Part shown: piece by piece, positions 22,192 through 33,389 of the stretch
How the letters are laid out: every line of letters starts with the position of its first letter
Numbering within the stretch: position 1 is the stretch's first letter
Assembly: GCA_025200525.1 (NCBI GenBank)
Contig: CM045770.1
Span: forward strand, 131,840,200 to 131,904,199
From: Camellia lanceoleosa
Taxonomy: Eukaryota > Streptophyta > Magnoliopsida > Ericales > Theaceae
DNA: 64,000 bases
Direction: 5' to 3'
The notes under the pieces: model-generated
What the model was told of the DNA's origin: nothing
What the model saw: only the letters and a program-made list of their open reading frames with translations
The model's database searches: none
Position numbers and translations under genes: made by a program

Positions 22192-25100
22192 TATAGACAC
22201 CCCATTTTTTACCGCCCTTACGACTTGGACGTCACCATTGCTTGCACGTCTAATGATGAATATGCTTATCAGGTACTCGAAGTCCTCAGCGGAATGCCAC
22301 GGCTCTAAGCCTCAAAACCCTACAAACCTTGTGCCTTGTTTTTACACCAAAACCCTAGTCTTTCAAACCTAAAAACCCTAGGACCTGCATGCCCATTTTT
22401 GTGGGCTGCTAGCCACCTCTTTTGGCTACCAGCCACCCATGTGCCCTACTGGCCATGTGTGTGGCCTATCAACCACTTGTGTGTTTTGTAGATATTTTCT
22501 ACTAGCTGTGCCAGCTATGTTTCACAGATGCTTGCATTTGCTCCCACATATATGTATTGATATTTCTAAGGGAGTTTGATGTTTGTCTATATATAGAGGA
22601 CCTTCCCTTTTGTTTTCAAGGTTGAAAAATTTTGGAGCAAAATATTTTCTCTCTCTAAAATTCTCTCTCTCTCTCTTGCAAATTTCTTGAACCTTTGCCT
22701 ATACACTCTAAACCAAACCTTGCCATCTTTGAGCTGAGGTACTTTTGAGCCTCCTTTGAGCTCTTGAGGGTGTGTATGTGTTGAATTGTTACTTAGAAGT
22801 GTTCTCTTCTTCAAGAGGTATAAGGCTTGGCTTGTTTCCTTGCTTTGTTTGCTTTTTTTCCTACTATTTTTCTACTATTTTTGGACTGTATGAACTCTGT
22901 AATTTGGGCCTGAAGCGTATGGTTTAAGGCTTTAAAGGGTGGAGGGGTGGTTCACCTTTCTTTCCATTATGCTTCTCTAGCCTTTACCTTTGTGTTTCCC
23001 ACCTTTACACTATCTTTTTTTGAGCTTTTAAACACTAGTTTTCAAAGCTTTTTCAGTGGCTAAAATGTTGTTTTGAAGTCTCAAAAATAGAGGGGCCAGT
23101 CTCCCCTCCTTATGCTTTGTTTACTAGCTTACATAGCTTTATGTTTTAGCTTATTGTTCTAGCTATTTTTGTCTTAATTCCAGCATGTTTTAGGACTTAT
23201 TTAGCACTATTTTAGGATTGTTTTTAGCTGTTCATTATATTTGAGCCTTGTATCGCATGCTTGTAGTGTAATTTTCCTCATAGGCTTGGTAGTTTAGGCT
23301 TTAGCCACCAACCTATTTGAGTTGATAGCATTTATTTATGGCTTTCCATACTTGTTTTCACCCCTAATCACTTCTACAACCTCCCTCCTTTCTTGACTTT
23401 TGCTCTGCTTTGAAAATTGGTTCAAACTAGTTTCTTGTTTAAAGCATGAGATTGAGGTCTTATGCTTAATGGTTTAATCCTTATGGGGGTTCATTACCAA
23501 CGGCATAACACTTCTTTCATGCCTGAAACAACTCTTGGTTTGATGCTTCTTTCCGTTAGAGGACTTAAAGCTCACCTTTGGACTTAATTGACTAAGGAAT
23601 GGTTGGTAATTAAAATTAAGTAATAAAATGAGAACTAAAATGATGCAAGATAATAACTTAGTTTGGGTTCAATCGGACGTTAATTGAATCCTTGAGTCTT
23701 AAATCATTTCATACTTGTTAGTGATGTAAACGGTTCAAGAGTCAATGTCAACCACTTCCCTTGATCAATCCATGATAGAGAAGGGGTTTGAGAGTCTTAT
23801 TTTGTTGCATTTATTGAACTTGCACATTTTGGTTCATAGGCCATCATGTAATGAAATTGCATCGATTGCTGGTTTGTGAATCAAATTTACCACTCCTTTG
23901 AGCTATTTGCTAATAAGGAGGGGTAAGTCGTGCAAACATCCCTTGAGAATACCCTACTTGTGCTCTATTTGCTCTCTATTGCAGCAGGAGGAACCAGGAT
24001 TTTGTGGCCGGCAGGCCACCATTTCTGGATGGCTGACCATCATTTGTAGCCGATAGGCCACCACTTCTGGCCTACCGACCACTTTTGTCAAATTGAGTAA
24101 CACCCTTTTTGGAACAGAACAAGGCTGGTTTTAAGGTGAAAAATAGTGCAAATGTTCTACTGTGCAACAGAGGCATCTGGCAGCAGAACAGTGGCAATTT
24201 TCGGGTGGAAATCCACACATGAATGAGCATCCATCGCTTCTCGGGGCTAATTTGTTAATTTAGTTACTTTATTTCATGTTGTATTTAATTAGTTAGCTAA
24301 TTAGAATTTTGTAATTAATTAATTAGTGTAATTAATTAGTTAGTTCCAATTTGTAATAATTAGCTAGAATAGTTAATTAGTTATGATGTTGTAATAACTA
24401 GCTAGCATAGTTAGTTAATTCGTTCTGTAATAGCTAGTTAATTAGTTTAGCTAGTTAGTTTATTCAGACCCTTTTACGTGAGGGCATAATTGTAATAATG
24501 TGTATGTCTTTCAACCTCACGTATTTCTCCCTTTTATTTACTTGCTTATTATGGTTAGTTTTAAAACATAATGTTTCTTTTAGCATACTCTGTGATTTGC
24601 ATCCATTTGTTTTGCATGCATCAAGACTCGGTTCATCATTCTAACAATGCATTGTCATTTAAATACTTCGTTGAATACGTGTTTAAACTGCATGCTATCA
24701 AATTAACTCACTTGACATAATTAATAACTGAGCCTATTAATTGCATTATTACATGTGTTGCATTAGTCATGTTGTATTAGTTAGGGGTATGCATGTTTTC
24801 TAACTCTTTTGTATCTTTTGGCTTGCTTTGGTGTACTAGGTGAGCTCTTTTATACTTTAGCATATTGCATTGTATGTTAGGGTTACCATGTTTAGCATGA
24901 TTCACCATGAGGCTAAGTGCTTAAATGATAAACTGTTTGAATGCTTGTGGATGAAGGCTAATTACTTGAATTGGAATAATTTGAGTAGTGTTCATATGCG
25001 ATCACTTTTTCAAGTGGTACATATTTGAAACAATTTTCAAAAACAAACATGAGATTAAGTGTTCCAATTCTTGCAACTCAGCCTATACTTATGTGCGCAA

Positions 25101-25522
25101 CACATAGTAAGTTAGCCTAATAAATCAGAACAAGAGCATATAACATAAATAAAATTCACATCATGATTAGTAGAGGTCGATCTTTGATCAGACGAGCGGG
25201 GGTGCTCAATTCATGACCTTCCTCTTTTGTACCTAAGTTCCCGAGTCGAGACAATCTTGGTGATGACGGACACGTGGCCTTTGGCACGAGTCATGGGTTT
25301 TCTAAATTTTCTAAAATATTTAGGTGACGACTCTATATCTGGCAAACCAGTCCATTTTTGGCAATTTGATTCAAAATCGATTTTCCAAAAGATTTGTCGG
25401 ATTTAGACTCTTTGGTGTTTATTTATTTCGCATTGCACTTATGAGATCAGATTTAGAATTGTGGGAGTCCAATACTGTAGGGCTAGTCATCTTTTGAAAG
25501 GAGCACGAAAAGTCGAGCTACA
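22192..25522 (+). repeat. Element F 3' LTR
   Basis: 3,331 bp from TATAGACACCCC to GAGCTACA. TATA box at 22588-22595 followed by a CT-rich leader. Two GGCC-rich variable blocks at 22406-22475 and 24006-24090. Rich in TTAGCTAGCTAATTA-type repeats around 24270-24460. The copy is complete except that the first dinucleotide is TA rather than TG. Confidence 0.85.
22588..22595 (+). promoter_or_regulatory. TATA box of element F LTR
   Basis: CTATATATAGAGGACC is followed by a pyrimidine-rich stretch with a CT run at 22648-22676. Confidence 0.6.
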
Positions 25523-26493
25523 GGGGGATCTAAATACTTTGTTATATTTGTCAATGATTTCACTTGTTTTACCTGGTTATTTCTTATGAAATCTCGCTCT
25601 GAGTTATACCAAATATACTATGATTTTTCTCACATGGTCAAAACTCAGTTTTCCTCCACCATCAAATTTTTCGTGCTTATAATGCTCATAAATACAAAGA
25701 AACTCATTTTTTAAAATTCCTTCATCAAAATGGTATGCTTTCTCATTATTTTTGTCCTGGTACCTCCCAACAAAATGGTCGTGCTGAGCACAAACATTGT
25801 CATATTCTAGACACTGTTTGTGCTCTTTTAATCTCTTCTACTTGTCCTGAACGTTTTTGGGGAGAAGCTGCTCTCATAGCAGTCTATACTATCAACCGTG
25901 TTCCTTTCCCTACCATCAACAATCAAACCCCATATGAGCGTCTATATGGCACATCTCTTGCCTATATTGGTCTTCGTGTGTTTGGATGTGCTTGTTTTGT
26001 TCTTCTTCAACCACATAAGCGTACCAAATTAGAACCTCGTGCCCGTTTGTGTTGCTTCTTGGGGTATGGGATTGAACATAAAGGTTATTGTTGTTGGGAT
26101 CCTCTTTCTCGTCATCTTCGTGTCTCTCATCATGTAGTATTTTGGGAACACAAAATGTTCTCCTTTATAGCTAAGTTTCATTTGTCCACTCCTCTCACTA
26201 CACCATTCTTTACAGATCCCTTTATTCTGTTTGATGAGCTTGATACAGACACTATTTCTGACATGATGACTCTGGCCCATTCTGAGGATTCTGCTTCGCC
26301 GCTTGGTCTTGCTGCTCCACTCCCTGATCCTGAGCCAGCTTCTGTACCTGCTCTTGCCCACCTCCTAGTCCTATTATCATTCCCTCTCCCAGTGAGCCTC
26401 ATACAACCCTTGATTCCACTATATCATCTTCTGCACCAGAGGTACCCCTCGTCATTTTACTCGGGTAACACAACCTTCTGTACTTTTTCATGA
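25523..26493 (+). pseudogene. Element D pol, integrase core and C-terminus
   Basis: The frame opens GGSKYFVIFVNDF, the region of the first catalytic aspartate of copia integrase (family: VDDF, with the Asp of the preceding strand lost upstream). Around 25700 the second-Asp region is shifted. From 25735 a clean 250-codon frame gives PGTSQQNGRAEHKH, in which the E of AEHKH is the third catalytic residue, then FWGEAALIAVYTINRVP, the RLYGTSLAYIGLRVFGCACFVLLQPHKRTKLEPRA block and FLGYG, all standard for copia integrase. After about residue 170 it enters the low-complexity linker to RT (many Pro/Leu), then is out of frame. Confidence 0.9.
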
Positions 26494-27555
26494 TTTCATT
26501 GTTGGTTCCATTGCTTTTTCTTCTCATGAACCTACTTTCTATCAAGAGGCTTGGTCTAACCCTCTTTGGCAGCAAGCTATAAGTAATGAACTGCAAGCTT
26601 TAGATAAAACTCATACCTGAGATGTAGTTGACCTTCCACCTGGCAAAAGTGTTGTTAATTACAAATGGGTTTACAAGATCAAAACCCACTATGATAGTTC
26701 CATTGACCGTTACAAAGCTCATCATGTTGTTCGGGGGTTTACTCAAGAATATGGGATTGATTACAAGGAAACATTTGCCCTTGTTGCTCGTTTTACTTCA
26801 GTTTGCATCCGACTTGCCATTGTTGTTGTTTGTTATTGGAGTCTTTGTTAGACGGATGTCAAGAATGCCTTTCTCAATGGCGATCTCAGTGAGGAAGTTT
26901 ATATGTAACCTTTTCCAAGTTCCTCAGTTCTGTCCACCAAGGTCTGTAAACTTTGCCATGCTTTGTATGGTTTAAACAAGCTCATCATGCCTAGTTTGCC
27001 AAGTTCAGTTCTACCATTAGTGACTTTGGATTATCTTCCAGTGCCTATAATTCTACTCTATTTATATACAAGACAGAGTGTGGTGTTATTCTTCTTCTTC
27101 TCTATGTTGATGACATGATCATCATCGGAGATGACATAATGGGTACTTCTAATCTTAAACAATTCCTCAGTCGCCAGTTTGAGATGAAAGATTTAGGTTT
27201 GCTTAGTTACTTCCTCGACTTGGAAATTTCTCATGATCCTTTTGGTTACTTTCTCACCCAGGCCAAGTATACCTCTGATCTCTTGGCTTGTGTTGGTCTT
27301 ACCAATTGCAAGACTGCTCTTACCCTAATTGATCTTCAGACTCGTCTCACACCTCTTGACAGTCATCTATTATCTGATGCTACCTTATATCGTCAGCTAG
27401 TTGGTAGTCTTGTTTACCTCATAGTTACTCGTCCAGACATTGCCTATGTTATTCACATTGTCAATCAGTTCATGGATGCTCCTCGCTCTTCGCACTATGA
27501 TGCTTTGGTTCACATTTTGCGCTATCTCAAAGGAACTATGTTTCAGGGTCTTCAC
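26494..27555 (+). pseudogene. Element D pol, reverse transcriptase
   Basis: The N-terminal RT region is frameshifted but readable near 26640-26900 (YKWVYKIKTHYDSSI, RGFTQEYGIDYKETF, LSQTDVKNAFLNGDL with W-to-stop style damage). The frame from about 27060 gives LLLYVDDMIIIGDD, with the catalytic pair at 27105-27113, followed by FEMKDLGLLSYFLDLEISH (family: YFLGLE) and TSDLLACVGLTNCKTA, LVGSLVYLIVTRPDIAYV. These are the canonical copia palm/thumb motifs. The catalytic YVDD is intact, but the frames upstream are not joined, so no active enzyme is expected. Confidence 0.9.
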
Positions 27556-28054
27556 TACTCACCACACTCATCTCTACAGTTACACACATTTTCTGATATA
27601 GATTGGGCAGAGGATCCTACTAATCGCCGTTCTATTACAAGATTCTGCTTCTTCTTGGATGACTCTCTCATTGTCTGGCGTAGAAAGAAACAAACTCTTG
27701 TTACTTGTTCTAGTACTGAGGCTGAGTATCGTGCTCTTGCTGACACTACTCAAGAGCTTGGTGGCTTCGTTGGCTTCTTTTTGATATGGGGGTTTCTTAT
27801 TCTACTGCGATTAACATCTATTGTGATAATCAAAATGCTACTCAAATTGCCCATAATGATGTCTTCCATGATTGCACAAAGCATATTGAGATTGATTGTC
27901 ACTTCATACAACAACATGTTACTAGTGGCACTGTTCGTCTTATCTTTGTTATCTCTGCCAATCAGATAGCCAACATCTTGACCAAGGCTCATCCTCTTGG
28001 TCATTTCAGTGATCTAGTTTACAAACTCAAGTTGGTTGATGCTTACCCACCTTG
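27556..28054 (+). pseudogene. Element D pol, RNase H and C-terminus
   Basis: The frame gives LHTFSDIDWAEDPTNRRS (family SDADWAGDP), FFLDDSLIVWRRKKQ, CSSTEAEYRALADTTQEL with the conserved Glu, then shifts near 27780. The rest (IYCDNQNATQIAHND, HIEIDCHFIQQHV, ANILTKAHPLGHF, KLKLVDAYPP) continues in another frame to the stop beside the polypurine tract. This is the copia RNase H plus its usual C-terminal tail. One frameshift splits it. Confidence 0.9.
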
Positions 28055-28068
28055 AGTTTGAGAGGGCC

Positions 28069-28271
28069 TGTTAATGTATATTATACTTATCTATTTGTAT
28101 CTCTATCCCTATCTTGTATCTCTATCTCTATCTCCTTGTATCTATATCTTCTTCTATACTTATCTAGGTTTCTTCTCAGCCTATATATATAGGCTTCTCC
28201 TACTGTATTCATTCATTCAATTCAATATAATAAAGATATACAATTTTCCCTTTCTTTCAACCATTCTAACA
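28069..28271 (+). repeat. Element D 3' LTR
   Basis: TGTTAATGTATAT...CCATTCTAACA, about 203 bp, begins directly after the polypurine tract. TATATATATAGGCTTCTCC (about 28182-28200) is a likely TATA region. Short LTRs of this size fit small copia families. Confidence 0.85.
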
Positions 28272-28533
28272 CATATAGACAAATGAATAAGAATGAATGG
28301 ATGACATAATGTTAAACGGCGTCAACTTTATAAAGTTTAAATTTCATTTTAAAATTTTGATAGAAGTTTCTAGGTTTAAGACAAACCCAACATCTATTCT
28401 CATTCAATCTCTGCTCTTGTCTCTCTTCACAATTGTTCTTCCCTTACATCCCATGTGCTTTGGTAATAGACAACACTTTCACGACCACTTCCACCAGCAA
28501 CAACAACTCTAGCAACAACTACCACCATCGATA
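28272..28533. other. Flank between elements D and C
   Basis: 262 bp, AT-rich, with a CAA/CAC-rich end (about 28480-28530). No gene is supported. The last five bases, CGATA, would be the left target site of element C, but its right partner is lost. Confidence 0.5.
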
Positions 28534-28788
28534 TGAAAACTTCCACAAAATGATGATATACTACTCAATTGATCAATCCATTACAAAGATACATTGTCTT
28601 TTATATACAATCATTAATAACTGTCTAACCTAACCGTAGTTGTAATTAATTCTAAACTAACTACAAGCTAACCATAGTTAATCACAACTAACTGATAAAC
28701 TTATCAGTTGGTGATCTGAGTGTGACGAATGTGCTTTCTCCACTAGTTCATCAATGACTAACAGTTAGAATCCATAGGTATCTTATCA
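28534..28788 (-). repeat. Element C 3' LTR
   Basis: 255 bp, on the minus strand TGATAAGATACC...GTGGAAGTTTTCA. TATATAAAAG on the minus strand (28598-28608) is the likely TATA box. GAGGGGGTA next to it is the polypurine tract. The first 24 bases in plus coordinates recur at 51400-51423 after the primer site, which confirms the pairing. Confidence 0.9.
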
Positions 28789-28951
28789 TACCCCCTCAAG
28801 CAAGTGGGAAGAGAATGCACCATGAGCTTGTGCTGAAGATACAAAAAACGTGCCACGCACAAGGGTTTAGTAAGAGTGTATGATATTTGATTTATTGAGG
28901 GAATATGTCGAATATACAATTGTTCGGCAGCAACCCTTTCTCGGACATAGT
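28789..28951 (-). pseudogene. Element C pol, C-terminal end and polypurine tract
   Basis: Minus strand reads VRERVAAEQLYIRHIPS, then a degenerate LTKPL segment and a stop beside TTGAGGGGGTA. This is the last part of copia RNase H and tail. It is separated from its upstream half at 44608 by element B. Confidence 0.85.
28947..28951. repeat. Target-site duplication of element B (left)
   Basis: CATAG, repeated at 44608-44612 after the 3' LTR of element B. Confidence 0.95.
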
Positions 28952-28957
28952 GTTAGT
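28952..28957 (+). repeat. Element B 5' LTR, first six bases
   Basis: TGTTAG, cut off from the rest of the LTR (31377-32252) by a solo LTR insertion that duplicated GTTAG. Confidence 0.9.
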
Positions 28958-31371
28958 GTCACGACCCAAACCCGCCCCTATGGGTTTAGCACCATAACCG
29001 GCCAGTAATTCGATGATTACCAAGGCCCGCTAACTAAGATAAAAGAATCTGAGTTCGTTTGGCGGAAGCCAAAACAGTAATAAAAGATGTCCAATGAGTT
29101 GTGACAGTCCGTATGTAAAAAGACTTTTTAAACATATTTACAGTCAGAAGCAAAACAGTATGTACATACATCATATACAAGTATTCAGGTTAGGGACCAA
29201 ATCCCTACCATAATAGTACAGTACAAGTCTACACAGTCTATACAAAACAAAAACAGAAAGGGGGAATGTAAAACACCCCACAGCAGCCTTAGCTTGGCAG
29301 TACATGGAACCTCGCAGTGAGGCACAATGGTTGGCTTGACAAAAAAGGAGTTTAACCCAACGCTCCTAGCTCTGATCCGGTGCCTGGACACCTGCATATA
29401 TATAAACAGTGAGCTAAAGCCCAGTGAATAACATGTGCATAAAGAGGTTAAGAATGAATGTCCTTTCAGTATTTAAAACAGTCATTTAAACAGTATATCA
29501 ATTATTCGATCATAGCAGTCATAAGTGGTACATCCAATAGCAACAAGCGATGAGGGTCTTAATGAGACCGAACGATCGATCGATGGCCATCATATCGATG
29601 TGATGAGTGGTTCCAACATGGGAACCGACGAGATCTCTGAATGATGGCGATAGAATTCGATAACGATGAAATTGCTATGGATACCACGAATCTGATTCGC
29701 AAATAGGACAAACATTCATTCAAGAACAAAGGTCATTTCATAAAGCAGTACAGTCATTTGTTCAGAAAACAATCTCGATTGAACATATCTTTACAACATA
29801 GTTACTCACAGAGTTCTGGGCTACAGATAAGCTAGTGCGCGTCCTCAGATGCCAACCCTACACAGTTACAGGATGAACACACACTAAGTCATATACTTGG
29901 GAATCGAAGACTTAGTCCCTACTTAGACTCGGTGTGGTTGTACATCAATATCCTCATTAAGATGCCTTAAACTAGGCCTAGGAATGCCTAGGATGAAATG
30001 AGGATGGAAATATGCACTTAAAAACACTTTTCAAAATTTTGCTGAAACAGAGGTCCCGCTCGAGCGTGGATTTCTCCGCTCGAGCGGACATGCAGACAAA
30101 AGGGCTCTGCTCGAGTGGACTGTAAACTACAGTAAAAGTACTGGATGCACGAAATTTACGCTCGATGGGCACTCGATACTTGCTCGAGCGTTAGACACAA
30201 GTCCTCGCTCGAGCATGCATTCCCTCGCTCAAACGGACTGTAAATACATGCAGAGTACTGGATACACGCATTTCACGCTCGAGCGTCACTTTCCACACTC
30301 AAGGGGACTGCATGAACTCAGGTTGTACGCTGGAGCGTGGAGTTCCCCGCTCGAGCGTGAGTTCAAAATCTGGAATTTCCAGATTTGAACCTCGAGCTCA
30401 AAACTCAACTTTAAAGCATAAATTTCGATCCTCTTGGGCTAATTTTCTGGAAAACACTTCAAAACCCATAATATTACATGTTTCAAAGATCAATTTGAGA
30501 AATCAAAGCCCAAAGGTAGTTCAATTAAATAAAATTTCAAAGAAGTTTTCATGAACATGAAGAACATATGACATGCATGAATTCTAGTGAATTCTAATGC
30601 CTCAAAACATGATCCAAAGCAAGATTGAACTCAAAACCATGATGAGTTTATGGACTAGAACAAGAATGTAAACTTGCATGCAAGATTTCATGAAAATCAA
30701 CTTCAAAATGCAAGAATATGTACATGCATACATGGTTCAAGCTTCAATTTAACAATTTAAGCCATAACTTGGCTCTAAACTCCAACAATCCTCTAGTCCA
30801 TGCAAGAACCAACCCAAAATATGAACAAGAAGGTAAATTCTCTACCTTAAGTCTCCAAGTTCAAGGATGGAAGCTCAAATGTACAATCTACACTTCAATT
30901 CCTCAAAATTTCCAAGTAATTCTTGATGAACTCAAACTATCTCCTACCTCTCTCTCTCTAGTTAGTTAGGCTCTCAAATGGCTGAGGAAATTTGATGATA
31001 AAGCTAACATGTATAAATCAAATAAAAGGCTCATGAAAGTTCACTAAGTGGCATTTTGGTGAATAACTCATGTTGATGCATTTTAACTTCATTTAATCTA
31101 ATTTAATCATACCAAATCACATTTCAATTAAATATACCATAAAATCACATAAATCCCAATTAGCAGAAAACATTAATCAATATCGGATTCGGCCGCCGAT
31201 AAGGTCTTTATTTGCAGTTTAACCACAATACATGAATAGATAATTCAACAGTCAACAGATAGAAATGCATTTAAACTACTATACTCAATCAATCAGTTAG
31301 TATTTTAGTCAATCAGTCACTAAACATGCTTAATCATAGATTAGCGCTAATCAGTGGTGAGGGTTGTCACA
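28958..31371 (-). mobile_element. Solo LTR 1 (element A family)
   Basis: 2,414 bp, TGTCACGACC...GGGTTGTCACA, flanked by GTTAG at 28953-28957 and 31372-31376. Its ends and an internal phrase (AAACTAGGCCTA.GAATGCCTAGGAT) match the LTRs of element A, although it is clearly diverged. No internal sequence is present, so it is the product of LTR-LTR recombination. It contains many CGCTCGAGCG palindromes (for example 30057-30066 and 30076-30087). Confidence 0.95.
30057..30358. repeat. Cluster of CTCGAGCG palindromes in solo LTR 1
   Basis: About ten intact or mutated GCTCGAGCG words in 300 bp, spaced by GA/TT-rich linkers such as GGACTGTAAA.TACA. Intact copies include 30057-30066 and 30076-30087. 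Confidence 0.9.
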
Positions 31372-32252
31372 GTTAGGTCCCTTAGTCTTGTCAATTCCGC
31401 GAACAAACATGTCATATCAAGTTGTAACTGTTTCTAGAAATTTGTCTTGTTGGCTCGAGCGAAGGACTCCTGGCTCAAGCGAAGAAACTTCCCAGTAGTT
31501 TTCTCTGCCTACAAAAATACTAGGAAAGAATTTTGTGTGCTCAAGCGAACCTTTTGGTGGCTCGAGTGAAGGCACTTAAGGAATACACACAAATTTATCT
31601 CTTCGCTCGAGCGACTATCACGGCTCTGTTTGCTATAAAGCTGCGTCTCAGTCAGAATTTAGGGTACGACTTCTAAATATTCTATTTGGGGTTTTAGGGT
31701 TTTCTTCTGGTGGTTTTGTCCCTATTTTCCTTTGATTTCTTTGTGAGTTTATTCATAGATCAATAGAGTTTAAATCAAAGGGTTGTTAATTTGTTTTTAT
31801 TAATACAAGAGAGTTGTTCTTTGGTGGATTTTGGAGATTCAAGCGTGGAGTATTCGAAGGAGTTCAACGCTATGCGTGGTCATTGATTCGACATGGATGT
31901 TGTCGATTCAACATCAAATTGATCAATTCCGAGACGAAAGCGGAAGTGAAAGAGATATAAATTGTTAAAAACAAATTGACAGAGTTTGGGCAATTTGTTT
32001 GGTAATTTTGTGTTATTTCTTTCTTTTATAGTGGATTGATTAGTGGCGTTCACCCGTGGTTTTTTAATCAAAATTGGAGGTGCTCCAATTGTGGTTTTTT
32101 CACGTAAAGATCGGTTGTGTCGATTTATTGTTTTTGAAGCAATAATCTAAATTACTTTCGTATGTGCTAGATGATTTAGATTGTTAGTTTTAATTGTTTG
32201 GGAATTGTTGCAATTAATTTTGATCTGAATCACGAATCACTTAGGTTTTTCA
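31372..32252 (+). repeat. Element B 5' LTR, main part
   Basis: It begins with the GTTAG duplication and continues as the copy of 43697-44607. U3 carries the CTCGAGCG words at about 31453-31615. A TATA box (GCTATAAAGC) lies at about 31632. It ends TTTTTCA at 32252. Confidence 0.95.
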
Positions 32253-32254
32253 AT

Positions 32255-32266
32255 TGATATCAGAGC
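32255..32266 (+). promoter_or_regulatory. Primer binding site of element B (tRNA-iMet)
   Basis: TGATATCAGAGC, one base different from the usual TGGTATCAGAGC, two bases after the LTR end. Confidence 0.9.
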
Positions 32267-32323
32267 GGGTCATTCTTTGTTTTTATCAAAACTATAGGAG
32301 TGTGATTTTGTGTGATTTGTGAT

Positions 32324-33389
32324 ATGGATTCAATTCGTGAAGGTAATTCGACCTATAGACCTTCATTACTTGATGGTTCAAATTATTCTTATTGGAAAGC
32401 TCGTATGAGGGCGTTTTTAAAATCTATTGATGATAAAGTTTGGCACTGTGTGATCTATGGGTGGAGTGAACCTGTTGTCACCATTGATGGTGTTGATATC
32501 TCCAAACCACTCGATAGATGGGATGTAATCGATTATCAAAACTCGAGTTAGAATATTAAAGCTCTCAATTCCCTCTTTTACCCTATCACACCAGAAGATT
32601 TCGTCATATTTGTACATGTGAGGTAGTAAAAGAGGCTTGGGACATTCTTGAAACTATTCACGAGGGTACTACTGCTGTTAAAAGATCAAAACTTCAACGT
32701 CTCATCTCCTCTTTTGAAACTCTTTTTATGCGTGATGTTTGATGATTTTTATGCTAAACTTAGTGACATCGTGAATTCTTGTTTCACACTCAGAGAAAAA
32801 AATCCCTGAATTGAAGGTTGTTGGAAAAATTTTGAGGTCATTACCCTAGAGGTTCCAATCAAAAGTGACAGCTATTGAGGAGGCTTAGGATGTTGAGAAC
32901 CTCAAGCTTGATCAGTTGGTTGGAAACTTGTAGACTTATGAAGCCCACCAAATTTCTAAGAAAAAACAAAAAGACATTGTGGCTTTTACCAGTGTTCATG
33001 AGACTGCTAAGACCCCTAAGGTTGAGTTTGATCTAGAGTTCGAAATGATGGCGAGGTTTACCAAACAGTTCAAAAAAAATTTAAAGAAAAAGAAGCCTAA
33101 TTTCAAGGACTCTAGTTCAAAAGATAAAGGTAATGATAAATTCAACACTTTTTCACCAAAAGTTGCTCCAAAAACGGAGAAGAAGACTTTGAAGAGGCAA
33201 GGTGTCAAGTGTTATGAATGTCAAGGGTTTGGACATATTGCACTTGAATGTCTATTGAAAAAGAACCAAAAGAAAGTCTATATAGTGACTTGGGATGATG
33301 AAAGCAGGTCAGAGCAAGAACTCGAAAAAACCGAATCTAGTGAAGATGGAGATAGTACCTACATGGCATTCTGGTCTACCTTCACTTAA
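32324..33389 (+). pseudogene. Element B gag, first part with zinc knuckle 1
   Basis: Starts MDSIREGNSTYRPSLLDG 57 bases after the primer site. Residues 15-45 (LLDGSNYSYWKARMRAFLKSID) are the typical opening of Sirevirus-type Gag. A stop follows at 32549, then a frameshifted stretch (32552-32970, where FETLFM and LKVVGKILRSLP can still be read). From 32979 a frame gives VEFDLEFEMMARFTKQFKKNLKKKK and CYECQGFGHIALEC, a perfect C-x2-C-x4-H-x4-C knuckle (33213-33254). It closes with DDESRSEQELE and a stop at 33387. The role is RNA packaging and particle assembly. Confidence 0.9.

Larger units (their letters stand above)
17440..25522 (+). mobile_element. Element F: gag-only Tat-type element
   Basis: A forward element with a truncated 5' LTR (about 17440-18940), a 3.25-kb internal region (18941-22191) and a complete 3' LTR (22192-25522). 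The internal region holds one Gag frame (19632-20999) and no protease, RT, RNase H or integrase. A polypurine tract AAAGAGGGG precedes the 3' LTR. Gag resembles that of Tat/Ogre-lineage elements. The layout matches the published class of terminal-repeat elements that keep only gag (TR-GAG) and would rely on Pol from a relative. The 3' end abuts a copia integrase frame (element D), so F probably inserted there. Confidence 0.75.
25523..28271 (+). mobile_element. Element D: 5'-truncated copia element
   Basis: The 3' half of a Ty1/copia element: integrase (from within the core), reverse transcriptase, RNase H, polypurine tract (GAGTTTGAGAGGGCC, 28054-28068) and a 203-bp 3' LTR. Integrase before RT is the copia order. 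Its first codons (GGSKYFV) start right at the end of element F, so the upstream half was separated by the F insertion and is not found elsewhere in the window. Several frameshifts and stops make it inactive. Confidence 0.9.
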
